Source of the DNA: Asparagopsis taxiformis
Taxonomy: Eukaryota; Rhodophyta; Florideophyceae; Bonnemaisoniales; Bonnemaisoniaceae
Assembly (NCBI GenBank): GCA_030407315.1
Contig: JALQPE010000581.1
Location: 37,747 to 101,746 of the forward strand
Direction of reading: 5' to 3'
Length of the DNA: 64,000 nucleotides
The notes below the pieces were generated by a model. That model made no database searches and had not been told where the DNA came from. It saw only the letters and a list, made by a program, of their open reading frames with translations. Position 1 is the stretch's first letter; every line of letters begins with the position of its first letter. Positions 51,560 to 63,392 of the stretch are shown piece by piece. Both the position numbers and the translations under genes were made by a program.

Positions 51560-53266
51560 TTATTGAATCCTCGGACTTTTGCGGAACATTGGGTATTTCC
51601 ACGTTTGTTTTGCGGCTATGAGATGCTTCCCAATTTTCCTGAAGTCTTTGTAGACTATTTTGGGTGGCCATGCATCAATTATGGCCATTTGGTTTTTGTT
51701 GTATTGACCTAGCCTGCGGTCAATAAGGAGGGTCTTGATAGGGATTCTACTGAGCATAATTTTCCAGTGCTTGAATGTATCATGATGATATCTTGTCAGA
51801 ACCAGTTTTCCTTCTGGTGCGGTTCTTTCCCGCGTTTGAAAGATATACTTTTGTCGGTCATCAAACCTGATTCTTTTCCATTTTTGTTTGATGATCGAAG
51901 CCTTATACCCTCTCTGCATGAGACCCTTGAAAATTGTCGACATTGCTCGCAGCCATTCGTAGCGACTACTTGTGTTTCGTAGCGCTCTAATTGCTTCTCC
52001 AGTGACAATTCCATTTTTCATGGAGCCTGGATGATTGCTGTTGGCTGGGAGATACAACATTTTGTTCGTAGGCTTGAAAAATACTTTGAGGTCGAACTTG
52101 CTCTCCATTTTGTATCTGATCCCTTTGAATATTGTGACGTCCAGATAGGTGGCCTCATAGTCACTGATCGTGTAGGTTAATTTCAGATTAGAACAGCTGT
52201 TCAATTTTTCCAAGATTCTTGTTGCATCCACTCTTTCTTTCACAACCAGGAGACCATCATCGATATATCTACTCTGGAAGTAGATGGACGAGTCTTGGAG
52301 TATTTCTTGAAACTTGAAATAGAGATACAGGTTTGCAAATGGTGGAGCAACCTGGGTTCCAGTAGCAGTCCCCACCATTTGTCTGTATATATTTTCTCCA
52401 TGTTGAACATAATTGTTGTACATAATTAATTGGAGAACTTTTGTCCATATGTAATAGTCGCGTTTCATTATGTCCAAATTTTCTTTCAGCGTGCTGATTG
52501 CATCTTTCAGGTCGATGTTCGGGTATAGTGATACCACATCGTATGTAACCAATACACAACACTTGGGTGCTTGAAAGAGCTCAAGCTGCCTTACAACACT
52601 TCTCGAATCTCTTGCTATTTCGGGGAGACTTTCAACTTCCTCTTGTAACACTCTGGCCAGCTCCTTACTGAGAGGCGCTAAGGTGTACGAATGTTGAGGA
52701 GTAATCGGGCGAGCACCCAGTCTCGACTTGTGCAGTTTTGGGATGATGTAAAATGGACACGGACTCTTAGCCTCTGTCGCATGTGTAATCCATTTCTTCT
52801 TTTTCCAGCCCGGTATTTCTGTCGCAAATCGTATCACGTTCTGTAGTCTCTCGACTATCTGTGCATGAGGAAATTTAGGGACTCGCTTAAATGTAGGCTC
52901 TCCGATATTTTTCCATACCAGAGACATATAGATGTCTCCGCGGACTGGTACAATACCAAGATTCTTGTCCGCGTTCTTTGTCACAACATCCATATTTTTC
53001 AAGTCATCAATTCCTTTTCGTATGGTATTTTCAAGCTTAGTCTGCCTTTGCTTGGGAATGGTCGCAATGTAGCGTAGACATTCTAGTTTCCACCTTTTCC
53101 AATTTTTCCGTTCATCGATGCTTAGTTCAGAGATGAGACTGGCGTAGGTATGTTCTACCTCGTTGATGAGCAGTGCCAACGATCTCTGTAGATTACCTTG
53201 GAACGCGTATTTGTGTCCAAGGCGAAGTACCATTTTTGCAGCCGTTGAGAGTTTGTCCAGCTTCAC
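51560..53266 (-). CDS. Penelope-like reverse transcriptase (ORF2), unit 6
   Basis: Intact; the protein is identical to that of unit 3. Confidence 0.92.
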   Translation of the reverse strand: MKLDKLSTAAKMVLRLGHKYAFQGNLQRSLALLINEVEHTYASLISELSIDERKNWKRWKLECLRYIATIPKQRQTKLENTIRKGIDDLKNMDVVTKNADKNLGIVPVRGDIYMSLVWKNIGEPTFKRVPKFPHAQIVERLQNVIRFATEIPGWKKKKWITHATEAKSPCPFYIIPKLHKSRLGARPITPQHSYTLAPLSKELARVLQEEVESLPEIARDSRSVVRQLELFQAPKCCVLVTYDVVSLYPNIDLKDAISTLKENLDIMKRDYYIWTKVLQLIMYNNYVQHGENIYRQMVGTATGTQVAPPFANLYLYFKFQEILQDSSIYFQSRYIDDGLLVVKERVDATRILEKLNSCSNLKLTYTISDYEATYLDVTIFKGIRYKMESKFDLKVFFKPTNKMLYLPANSNHPGSMKNGIVTGEAIRALRNTSSRYEWLRAMSTIFKGLMQRGYKASIIKQKWKRIRFDDRQKYIFQTRERTAPEGKLVLTRYHHDTFKHWKIMLSRIPIKTLLIDRRLGQYNKNQMAIIDAWPPKIVYKDFRKIGKHLIAAKQTWKYPMFRKSPRIQ

Positions 53267-53268
53267 AC

Positions 53269-54191
53269 CTATTGGCGCGTTGTACGCTGTGAGCGGTTGG
53301 GTGGTTTTTTTCTTCCTCGCTCGGACTCTTGCGGTTTTTTCTGTGGTTTCTTCTTCTGGTATGGTTTTGATGTTTTCCCCTTGACTCCATTTTGTTCCTG
53401 CCGTACTGTAAAATTTTTTGTTCGGCCTCCGCCCTGGTTGGGTTTGGCCTTTCCGTTTTTCTGGGTCTGGGGTACTTGTGAAGTTATCCTTGACTGGAGT
53501 GCGGATACGTCTTGCTGCAGTTTTTTGACCTGTGGGTCAATTAGTTCTGCATCTATCCTTTGCTGTTCCTGTCGAGCCTTTTTTTCCTCCAATTTTTGGA
53601 GTTCTTCTCGTCGTCTGATCAGATCATTTGTCCTAATCTCATTTTCCAAATGGGATAGAATATGGTCAAGGTTGGCTTCAAGGCTTGCCAATTTTTGTTC
53701 GTCGGACGTCATGTTAGGCTGTGGGTGTAAATTCTCTGCAGAGAGTTGTGTCAAGATGGATGTAGTTTCGCGCTTCCAATGTTGTCGCTTATTTTCCATC
53801 TCCTTCTTGATATCTGCAAGCTCTCCCTTGCGTGCAGTGAGTATCCCATTGATAACTGTATTTTGAAACACCTTTGCAGCTTCATCTATCACTTTGTCGA
53901 TAGTTTGCTGTCTATTTCCTTTCACCATTACTCGGACGTTTAGGTGCAAGCTTTTTGGTGCGGTATTTTTTCCAGGTGTTCTTGTAGCGTGAGGATAGCA
54001 TTTTCTTTAGCGCATAATGCCTTTAGGAGCTTACTTATTTCCCTTGTTGTGTTGGTTGTAAGCTTTTCTGCCCATGGCGGAATTTTTTGTAATATTCCTG
54101 GCATGGTGGGAGTCTCGTTTCCTAAGGGTACTCCCAGTGCTTCTCCTAATTTCCTTCTTCTCGCGCTTCGTTCGTTCGTTTCAAGCGGCAT
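53269..54191 (-). pseudogene. element ORF1, frameshifted, unit 6
   Basis: Split by the 1-base homopolymer deletion into 83-codon (53940-54191) and 226-codon (53269-53949) frames. A recurrent homopolymer change could be biological slippage or a consensus error. Confidence 0.75.
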
Positions 54192-54934
54192 CTGGCTTCT
54201 TCCGTTTAGGATTCTTTTGTTGGGGATTAGGGCAAGATCGGTCTTTGTTTGCTGTGCAGCACTTGAATTAACAGCTGGAGTGTAGAGCTCTCAGCCGAAC
54301 TGTCGGGGTGACCTGGCTGAAATTTTTTCTCAGCTTTGGGGTCGACTTTTTCCGGGTTCAGGGAGCGGAAGCTGCTCGGGTTCGGGGCCAGAGGTAGTCC
54401 GGGATAGGGGCTTCACTGTTCCTGGGGACTATAAATTTTTCCAGCGTCCGGGATAGGGGCTTCTCAGGTTCCCTGGGAACTATTCAATTTTCCAGTGTTC
54501 GGGTAGGGGCTTTCCCGTTGTCCTGGGAGTATATTCAGTTCCTGGTATCCGGGGTCGGGGGCGATATCCTGCTTGATACCTCGGCAAAAAAATTTCGCTC
54601 GGTAGGGTACCGTAAAATGAATGCTGGGGATGATCGTCTTACTTGAGTGAGGGCTTGGGATCGTTCGCAGTTGCCAGTGTACTGAGAGAACGTTTCGACA
54701 CCTTTAATGTGTCTTCATCAGCTCCTGACTAGAAACTATTCTACGATCCTGGCTGATCACCTCACTACTTATAGTGCCTGGTGTGTGCACCAAGCTATGA
54801 AATTGCTCTTCTGCTCTGTAAATTCTTGCAGCGGCGGCGGCGGAATCTAGGGCTTGAACAATTTCAGAAATTAGTGGTTTTTTGTCCATTCCTGGAATAT
54901 TTTGGCCGGTTCAACGGTCCTGCAGGTGAACTGC

Positions 54935-56641
54935 TTATTGAATCCTCGGACTTTTGCGGAACATTGGGTATTTCCACGTTTGTTTTGCGGCTATGAGATG
55001 CTTCCCAATTTTCCTGAAGTCTTTGTAGACTATTTTGGGTGGCCATGCATCAATTATGGCCATTTGGTTTTTGTTGTATTGACCTAGCCTGCGGTCAATA
55101 AGGAGGGTCTTGATAGGGATTCTACTGAGCATAATTTTCCAGTGCTTGAATGTATCATGATGATATCTTGTCAGAACCAGTTTTCCTTCTGGTGCGGTTC
55201 TTTCCCGCGTTTGAAAGATATACTTTTGTCGGTCATCAAACCTGATTCTTTTCCATTTTTGTTTGATGATCGAAGCCTTATACCCTCTCTGCATGAGACC
55301 CTTGAAAATTGTCGACATTGCTCGCAGCCATTCGTAGCGACTACTTGTGTTTCGTAGCGCTCTAATTGCTTCTCCAGTGACAATTCCATTTTTCATGGAG
55401 CCTGGATGATTGCTGTTGGCTGGGAGATACAACATTTTGTTCGTAGGCTTGAAAAATACTTTGAGGTCGAACTTGCTCTCCATTTTGTATCTGATCCCTT
55501 TGAATATTGTGACGTCCAGATAGGTGGCCTCATAGTCACTGATCGTGTAGGTTAATTTCAGATTAGAACAGCTGTTCAATTTTTCCAAGATTCTTGTTGC
55601 ATCCACTCTTTCTTTCACAACCAGGAGACCATCATCGATATATCTACTCTGGAAGTAGATGGACGAGTCTTGGAGTATTTCTTGAAACTTGAAATAGAGA
55701 TACAGGTTTGCAAATGGTGGAGCAACCTGGGTTCCAGTAGCAGTCCCCACCATTTGTCTGTATATATTTTCTCCATGTTGAACATAATTGTTGTACATAA
55801 TTAATTGGAGAACTTTTGTCCATATGTAATAGTCGCGTTTCATTATGTCCAAATTTTCTTTCAGCGTGCTGATTGCATCTTTCAGGTCGATGTTCGGGTA
55901 TAGTGATACCACATCGTATGTAACCAATACACAACACTTGGGTGCTTGAAAGAGCTCAAGCTGCCTTACAACACTTCTCGAATCTCTTGCTATTTCGGGG
56001 AGACTTTCAACTTCCTCTTGTAACACTCTGGCCAGCTCCTTACTGAGAGGCGCTAAGGTGTACGAATGTTGAGGAGTAATCGGGCGAGCACCCAGTCTCG
56101 ACTTGTGCAGTTTTGGGATGATGTAAAATGGACACGGACTCTTAGCCTCTGTCGCATGTGTAATCCATTTCTTCTTTTTCCAGCCCGGTATTTCTGTCGC
56201 AAATCGTATCACGTTCTGTAGTCTCTCGACTATCTGTGCATGAGGAAATTTAGGGACTCGCTTAAATGTAGGCTCTCCGATATTTTTCCATACCAGAGAC
56301 ATATAGATGTCTCCGCGGACTGGTACAATACCAAGATTCTTGTCCGCGTTCTTTGTCACAACATCCATATTTTTCAAGTCATCAATTCCTTTTCGTATGG
56401 TATTTTCAAGCTTAGTCTGCCTTTGCTTGGGAATGGTCGCAATGTAGCGTAGACATTCTAGTTTCCACCTTTTCCAATTTTTCCGTTCATCGATGCTTAG
56501 TTCAGAGATGAGACTGGCGTAGGTATGTTCTACCTCGTTGATGAGCAGTGCCAACGATCTCTGTAGATTACCTTGGAACGCGTATTTGTGTCCAAGGCGA
56601 AGTACCATTTTTGCAGCCGTTGAGAGTTTGTCCAGCTTCAC
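54935..56641 (-). CDS. Penelope-like reverse transcriptase (ORF2), unit 7
   Basis: Intact; the protein is identical to that of unit 3. Confidence 0.92.
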   Translation of the reverse strand: MKLDKLSTAAKMVLRLGHKYAFQGNLQRSLALLINEVEHTYASLISELSIDERKNWKRWKLECLRYIATIPKQRQTKLENTIRKGIDDLKNMDVVTKNADKNLGIVPVRGDIYMSLVWKNIGEPTFKRVPKFPHAQIVERLQNVIRFATEIPGWKKKKWITHATEAKSPCPFYIIPKLHKSRLGARPITPQHSYTLAPLSKELARVLQEEVESLPEIARDSRSVVRQLELFQAPKCCVLVTYDVVSLYPNIDLKDAISTLKENLDIMKRDYYIWTKVLQLIMYNNYVQHGENIYRQMVGTATGTQVAPPFANLYLYFKFQEILQDSSIYFQSRYIDDGLLVVKERVDATRILEKLNSCSNLKLTYTISDYEATYLDVTIFKGIRYKMESKFDLKVFFKPTNKMLYLPANSNHPGSMKNGIVTGEAIRALRNTSSRYEWLRAMSTIFKGLMQRGYKASIIKQKWKRIRFDDRQKYIFQTRERTAPEGKLVLTRYHHDTFKHWKIMLSRIPIKTLLIDRRLGQYNKNQMAIIDAWPPKIVYKDFRKIGKHLIAAKQTWKYPMFRKSPRIQ

Positions 56642-56643
56642 AC

Positions 56644-57567
56644 CTATTGGCGCGTTGTACGCTGTGAGCGGTTGGGTGGTTTTTTTCTTCCTCGCTCGGA
56701 CTCTTGCGGTTTTTTCTGTGGTTTCTTCTTCTGGTATGGTTTTGATGTTTTCCCCTTGACTCCATTTTGTTCCTGCCGTACTGTAAAATTTTTTGTTCGG
56801 CCTCCGCCCTGGTTGGGTTTGGCCTTTCCGTTTTTCTGGGTCTGGGGTACTTGTGAAGTTATCCTTGACTGGAGTGCGGATACGTCTTGCTGCAGTTTTT
56901 TGACCTGTGGGTCAATTAGTTCTGCATCTATCCTTTGCTGTTCCTGTCGAGCCTTTTTTTCCTCCAATTTTTGGAGTTCTTCTCGTCGTCTGATCAGATC
57001 ATTTGTCCTAATCTCATTTTCCAAATGGGATAGAATATGGTCAAGGTTGGCTTCAAGGCTTGCCAATTTTTGTTCGTCGGACGTCATGTTAGGCTGTGGG
57101 TGTAAATTCTCTGCAGAGAGTTGTGTCAAGATGGATGTAGTTTCGCGCTTCCAATGTTGTCGCTTATTTTCCATCTCCTTCTTGATATCTGCAAGCTCTC
57201 CCTTGCGTGCAGTGAGTATCCCATTGATAACTGTATTTTGAAACACCTTTGCAGCTTCATCTATCACTTTGTCGATAGTTTGCTGTCTATTTCCTTTCAC
57301 CATTACTCGGACGTTTAGGTGCAAGCTTTTTGGTGCGGTATTTTTTTCCAGGTGTTCTTGTAGCGTGAGGATAGCATTTTCTTTAGCGCATAATGCCTTT
57401 AGGAGCTTACTTATTTCCCTTGTTGTGTTGGTTGTAAGCTTTTCTGCCCATGGCGGAATTTTTTGTAATATTCCTGGCATGGTGGGAGTCTCGTTTCCTA
57501 AGGGTACTCCCAGTGCTTCTCCTAATTTCCTTCTTCTCGCGCTTCGTTCGTTCGTTTCAAGCGGCAT
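56644..57567 (-). CDS. element ORF1, unit 7
   Basis: Intact; the protein is identical to that of unit 3. Confidence 0.8.
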   Translation of the reverse strand: MPLETNERSARRRKLGEALGVPLGNETPTMPGILQKIPPWAEKLTTNTTREISKLLKALCAKENAILTLQEHLEKNTAPKSLHLNVRVMVKGNRQQTIDKVIDEAAKVFQNTVINGILTARKGELADIKKEMENKRQHWKRETTSILTQLSAENLHPQPNMTSDEQKLASLEANLDHILSHLENEIRTNDLIRRREELQKLEEKKARQEQQRIDAELIDPQVKKLQQDVSALQSRITSQVPQTQKNGKAKPNQGGGRTKNFTVRQEQNGVKGKTSKPYQKKKPQKKPQESERGRKKPPNRSQRTTRQ

Positions 57568-58310
57568 CTGGCTTCTTCCGTTTAGGATTCTTTTGTTGGG
57601 GATTAGGGCAAGATCGGTCTTTGTTTGCTGTGCAGCACTTGAATTAACAGCTGGAGTGTAGAGCTCTCAGCCGAACTGTCGGGGTGACCTGGCTGAAATT
57701 TTTTCTCAGCTTTGGGGTCGACTTTTTCCGGGTTCAGGGAGCGGAAGCTGCTCGGGTTCGGGGCCAGAGGTAGTCCGGGATAGGGGCTTCACTGTTCCTG
57801 GGGACTATAAATTTTTCCAGCGTCCGGGATAGGGGCTTCTCAGGTTCCCTGGGAACTATTCAATTTTCCAGTGTTCGGGTAGGGGCTTTCCCGTTGTCCT
57901 GGGAGTATATTCAGTTCCTGGTATCCGGGGTCGGGGGCGATATCCTGCTTGATACCTCGGCAAAAAAATTTCGCTCGGTAGGGTACCGTAAAATGAATGC
58001 TGGGGATGATCGTCTTACTTGAGTGAGGGCTTGGGATCGTTCGCAGTTGCCAGTGTACTGAGAGAACGTTTCGACACCTTTAATGTGTCTTCATCAGCTC
58101 CTGACTAGAAACTATTCTACGATCCTGGCTGATCACCTCACTACTTATAGTGCCTGGTGTGTGCACCAAGCTATGAAATTGCTCTTCTGCTCTGTAAATT
58201 CTTGCAGCGGCGGCGGCGGAATCTAGGGCTTGAACAATTTCAGAAATTAGTGGTTTTTTGTCCATTCCTGGAATATTTTGGCCGGTTCAACGGTCCTGCA
58301 GGTGAACTGC

Positions 58311-60014
58311 TTATTGAATCCTCGGACTTTTGCGGAACATTGGGTATTTCCACGTTTGTTTTGCGGCTATGAGATGCTTCCCAATTTTCCTGAAGTCTTT
58401 GTAGACTATTTTGGGTGGCCATGCATCAATTATGGCCATTTGGTTTTTGTTGTATTGACCTAGCCTGCGGTCAATAAGGAGGGTCTTGATAGGGATTCTA
58501 CTGAGCATAATTTTCCAGTGCTTGAATGTATCATGATGATATCTTGTCAGAACCAGTTTTCCTTCTGGTGCGGTTCTTTCCCGCGTTTGAAAGATATACT
58601 TTGTCGGTCATCAAACCTGATTCTTTTCCATTTTGTTTGATGATCGAAGCCTTATACCCTCTCTGCATGAGACCCTTGAAAATTGTCGACATTGCTCGCA
58701 GCCATTCGTAGCGACTACTTGTGTTTCGTAGCGCTCTAATTGCTTCTCCAGTGACAATTCCATTTTTCATGGAGCCTGGATGATTGCTGTTGGCTGGGAG
58801 ATACAACATTTTGTTCGTAGGCTTGAAAAATACTTTGAGGTCGAACTTGCTCTCCATTTTGTATCTGATCCCTTTGAATATTGTGACGTCCAGATAGGTG
58901 GCCTCATAGTCACTGATCGTGTAGGTTAATTTCAGATTAGAACAGCTGTTCAATTTTTCCAAGATTCTTGTTGCATCCACTCTTTCTTTCACAACCAGGA
59001 GACCATCATCGATATATCTACTCTGGAAGTAGATGGACGAGTCTTGGAGTATTTCTTGAAACTTGAAATAGAGATACAGGTTTGCAAATGGTGGAGCAAC
59101 CTGGGTTCCAGTAGCAGTCCCCACCATTTGTCTGTATATATTTTCTCCATGTTGAACATAATTGTTGTACATAATTAATTGGAGAACTTTTGTCCATATG
59201 TAATAGTCGCGTTTCATTATGTCCAAATTTTCTTTCAGCGTGCTGATTGCATCTTTCAGGTCGTTCGGGTATAGTGATACCACATCGTATGTAACCAATA
59301 CACAACACTTGGGTGCTTGAAAGCTCAAGCTGCCTAGCTACAATTCTCACAACACTTCTCGAATCTCTTGCTATTTCGGGGAGACTTTCAACTTCCTCTT
59401 GTAACACTCTGGCCAGCTCCTTACTGAGAGGCGCTAAGGTGTACGAATGTTGAGGAGTAATCGGGCGAGCACCAGTCTCGACTTGTGCAGTTTTGGGATG
59501 ATGTAAAAGGACACGGACTCTTAGCCTCTGTCGCATGTGTAATCCATTTCTTCTTTTTCCAGCCCGGTATTTCTGTCGCAAATCGTATCACGTTCTGTAG
59601 TCTCTCGACTATCTGTGCATGAGGAAATTTAGGGACTCGCTTAAATGTAGGCTCTCCGATTTTTTCCATACCAGAGACATTAGATGTCTCCGCGGACTGG
59701 TACAATACAAGATTCTTGTCCGCGTTCTTTGTCACAACATCCATATTTTTCAAGTCATCAATTCCTTTTCGTATGGTATTTTCAAGCTTAGTCTGCCTTT
59801 GCTTGGGAATGGTCGCAATGTAGCGTAGACATTCTAGTTTCCACCTTTTCCTTTTTCCGTTCATCGATGCTTAGTTCAGAGATGAGACTGGCGTAGGTAT
59901 GTTCTACCTCGTTGATGAGCAGTGCCAACGATCTCTGTAGATTACCTTGGAACGCGTATTTGTGTCCAAGGCGAAGTACCATTTTGCAGCCGTTGAGAGT
60001 TTGTCCAGCTTCAC
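58311..60014 (-). pseudogene. RT (ORF2) broken by indels, unit 8
   Basis: The RT is recognisable in pieces: the motif A to SNHP region is intact as a 265-codon frame (58531-59328), flanked by frameshifts. The indel pattern suggests base-calling error more than biological loss. Confidence 0.8.
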
Positions 60015-60016
60015 AC

Positions 60017-60936
60017 CTATTGGCGCGTTGTACGCTGTGAGCGGTTGGGTGGTTTTTTTCTTCCTCGCTCGGACTCTTGCGGTTTTTTCTGTGGTTTCTT
60101 CTTCTGGTATGGTTTTGATGTTTTCCCCTTGACTCCATTTTGTTCCTGCCGTACTGTAAAATTTTTTGTTCGGCCTCCGCCCTGGTTGGGTTTGGCCTTT
60201 CCGTTTTTCTGGGTCTGGGGTACTTGTGAAGTTATCCTTGACTGGAGTGCGGATACGTCTTGCTGCAGTTTTTGACCTGTGGGTCAATTAGTTCTGCATC
60301 TATCCTTTGCTGTTCCTGTCGAGCCTTTTTTTCCTCCAATTTTTGGAGTTCTTCTCGTCGTCTGATCAGATCATTTGTCCTAATCTCATTTTCCAAATGG
60401 GATAGAATATGGTCAAGGTTGGCTTCAAGGCTTGCCAATTTTTGTTCGTCGGACGTCATGTTAGGCTGTGGGTGTAAATTCTCTGCAGAGAGTTGTGTCA
60501 AGATGGATGTAGTTTCGCGCTTCCAATGTTGTCGCTTATTTTCCATCTCCTTCTTGATATCTGCAAGCTCTCCCTTGCGTGCAGTGAGTATCCCATTGAT
60601 AACTGTATTTTGAAACACCTTTGCAGCTTCATCTATCACTTTGTCGATAGTTTGCTGTCTATTTCCTTTCACCATTACTCGGACGTTTAGGTGCAAGCTT
60701 TTTGGTGCGGTATTTTTTTCCAGGTGTTCTGTAGCGTGAGGATAGCATTTTCTTTAGCGCATAATGCCTTTAGGAGCTTACTTATTTCCCTTGTTGTGTT
60801 GGTTGTAAGCTTTTCTGCCCATGGCGGAATTTTTTGTAATATTCTGGCATGGTGGGAGTCTCGTTTCCTAAGGGTACTCCCAGTGCTTCTCCTAATTTCC
60901 TTCTTCTCGTCGCTTCGTTCGTCGTTTCAGCGGCAT
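60017..60936 (-). pseudogene. ORF1 broken by indels, unit 8
   Basis: A 154-codon middle part is intact (60232-60696). Frameshifts lie near 60270 (A run), 60730 and in the first ~90 bases of the gene. Confidence 0.75.
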
Positions 60937-61681
60937 CTGGCTTCTTCCGTTTAGGATTCTTTGTTGGGGGATTAGGGCAAGATCGGTCTTTGTTTGCTGT
61001 GCAGCACTTGAATTAACAGCTGGAGTGTAGAGCTCTCAGCCGAACTGTCGGGGTGACCTGGCTGAAATTTTTTCTCAGCTTTGGGGTCGACTTTTTCCGG
61101 GTTCAGGGAGCGGAAGCTGCTCGGGTTCGGGGCCAGAGGTAGTCCGGGATAGGGGCTTCACTGTTCCTGGGGACTATAAATTTTCCAGCGTCCGGGATAG
61201 GGGCTTCTCAGGTTCCCTGGGAACTATTCAATTTTTCCAGTGTCGGGTAGGGGCTTTCCCGTTGTCCTGGGAGTATATTCAGTTCCTGGTATCCGGGGTC
61301 GGGGATAGTATATCCTGCTTGATACCTCGGCAAAAAAATTTCGCTCGTAGGGTACCGTAAAATGAATGCTGGGGATGATCGTCCTTACTTGAGTGAGGGC
61401 TTGGGATCGTTCGCAGTTGCCAGTGTACTGAGAGAACGTTTCACACCTTTAATGTGTCTTCATCAGCTCCTGACTAGAAAACTATTCTACGATCCTGGCT
61501 GATCACCTCACTACTTTAGTGCCTGGTGTGTGCACCAAGCTATGAAATTGCTCTTCTGCTCTGTAAATTCTTGCAGCGGCGGCGGCGGAAATCTAGGGCT
61601 TGAACAATTTCAGAAATTAGTGGTTTTTGTCCATTCCTGGAATATTTTTGGGCCGGTTCAACGGTCCTGCAGGTGAACTGC

Positions 61682-63391
61682 TTATTGAAATCCTCGGACT
61701 TTTGCGGAACATTGGGTATTTCCACGTTGTTTTTTGCGGCTATGAGATGCTTCCCAATTTTCCTGAAGTCTTTGTAGACTATTTTGGGTGGCCATGCATC
61801 AATTATGGCCATTTGGTTTTTGTTGTATTGACCTAGCCTGCGGTCAATAAGGAGGGTCTTGATAGGGATTCTACTGAGCATAATTTTCCCGTGCTTGAAT
61901 GTATCATGATGATATCTTGTCAGAACCAGTTTTCCTTCTGGTGCGGTTCTTTCCCGCGTTGAAAGATATACTTTTGTCGGTCATCAAACCTGATTCTTTT
62001 CCATTTTGTTTGATGATCGAAGCCTTATACCCTCTCTGCATGAGACCCTTGAAAATTGTCGACATTGCTCGCAGCCATTCGTAGCGACTACTTGTGTTTC
62101 GTAGCGCTCTAATTGCTTCTCCAGTGACAATTCCATTTTTCATGGAGCCTGGATGATTGCTGTTGGCTGGGAGATACACATTTTGTTCGTAGGCTTGAAA
62201 ATATCTTTGAGGTCGAACTTGCTCTCCATTTTGTATCTGATCCCTTTGAATATTGTGACGTCCAGATAGGTGGCCTCATAGTCACTGATCGTGTAGGTTA
62301 ATTTCAGATTAGAACAGCTGTTCAATTTTTCCAAGATTCTTGTTGCATCCACTCTTTTCTTCACAACCACCAGAGACCATCATCGATATATCTACTCTGG
62401 AAGTAGATGGACGAGTCTTGGAGTATTTCTTGAAACTTGAAATAGAGATACAGGTTTTGCAAATGGTGGAGCAACCTGGGTTTCCAGTAGCAGTCCCCAC
62501 CATTTGTCTGTATATATTTTCTCCATGTTGAACATAATTGTTGTACATAATTAATTGGAGAACTTTGTCCATATGTAATAGTCGCGTTTCATTATGTCCA
62601 AATTTTCTTTCAGCGTGCTGATTGCATCTTTCAGGTCGATGTTTCGGGTATAGTGATACCACATCGTATGTAACCCATACACAACACTTGGGTGCTTGAA
62701 AGAGCTCAAGCTGCCTTACAACACTTCTCGAATCTCTTGTGCTATTTCGGGGAGACTTTCAACTTCCTCTTGTAACACTCTGGCCAGCTCCTTACTGAGA
62801 GGCGCTAAGGTGTACGAATGTTGAGGAGTAATCGGGCGAGCACCCAGTCTCGACTTGTGCAGTTTTGGGATGATGTAAAATGGACACGGACTCTTAGCCT
62901 CTGTCGCATGTGTATCCATTTCTTCTTTTTCCAGCCCGTATTTCTGTCGCAAATCGTATCACGTTCTGTAGTCTTCGACTATCTGTGCATGAGGAAATTT
63001 AGGGACTCGCTTAAATGTAGGCTCTCCGATATTTTTCCATACCAGAGACATATAGATGTCTCCGCGGACTGGTACAATACCAAGATTCTTGTCCGCGTTC
63101 TTTGTCACAACATCCTATTTTTCAAGTCATCAATTCCTTTTCGTATGGTATTTTCAAGCTTAGTCTGCCTTTGCTTGGGAATGGTCGCAATGTAGCGTAG
63201 ACATTCTAGTTTCCACCTTTTCCAATTTTTCCGTTCATCGATGCTTAGTTCAGAGATGAGACTGGCGTAGGTATGTTCTACCTCGTTGATGAGGCAGTGC
63301 CAACGATCTCTGTAGATTACCTTGGAACGCGTATTTGTGTCCAAGGCGAAGTAACCATTTTTGCAGCCGTTGAGAGTTTGTCCAGCTTCAC
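61682..63391 (-). pseudogene. RT (ORF2) broken by many indels, unit 9
   Basis: All RT segments are recognisable but spread over several frames; the order matches unit 7. Confidence 0.75.
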
Positions 63392-63392
63392 A

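Larger units (their letters stand above)
50858..54232 (-). mobile_element. Penelope-like element, unit 6 (3375 bp)
   Basis: Like units 3-5 and 7, but one T is missing from the ORF1 homopolymer (near 53964-53970), the same position as in unit 1. Confidence 0.92.
54233..57608 (-). mobile_element. Penelope-like element, unit 7 (3376 bp)
   Basis: Intact copy of the homogeneous class. Confidence 0.92.
57609..60977 (-). mobile_element. Penelope-like element, unit 8 (3369 bp, many indels)
   Basis: Identical in plan to unit 7. It is clean up to about 58600 and then shows scattered 1-3 base indels, mostly in homopolymers, plus a ~13-15 bp insertion near 59334-59348. Substitutions are rare. Confidence 0.88.

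Noticed and set aside
36418..60275. Plus-strand frames inside every array unit, including a 189-codon one rich in Phe, Ser and Cys
   Set aside because: They lie opposite ORF1 and the RT, have low-complexity composition created by the Lys/Glu/Gln codons on the other strand, and contain no domain.
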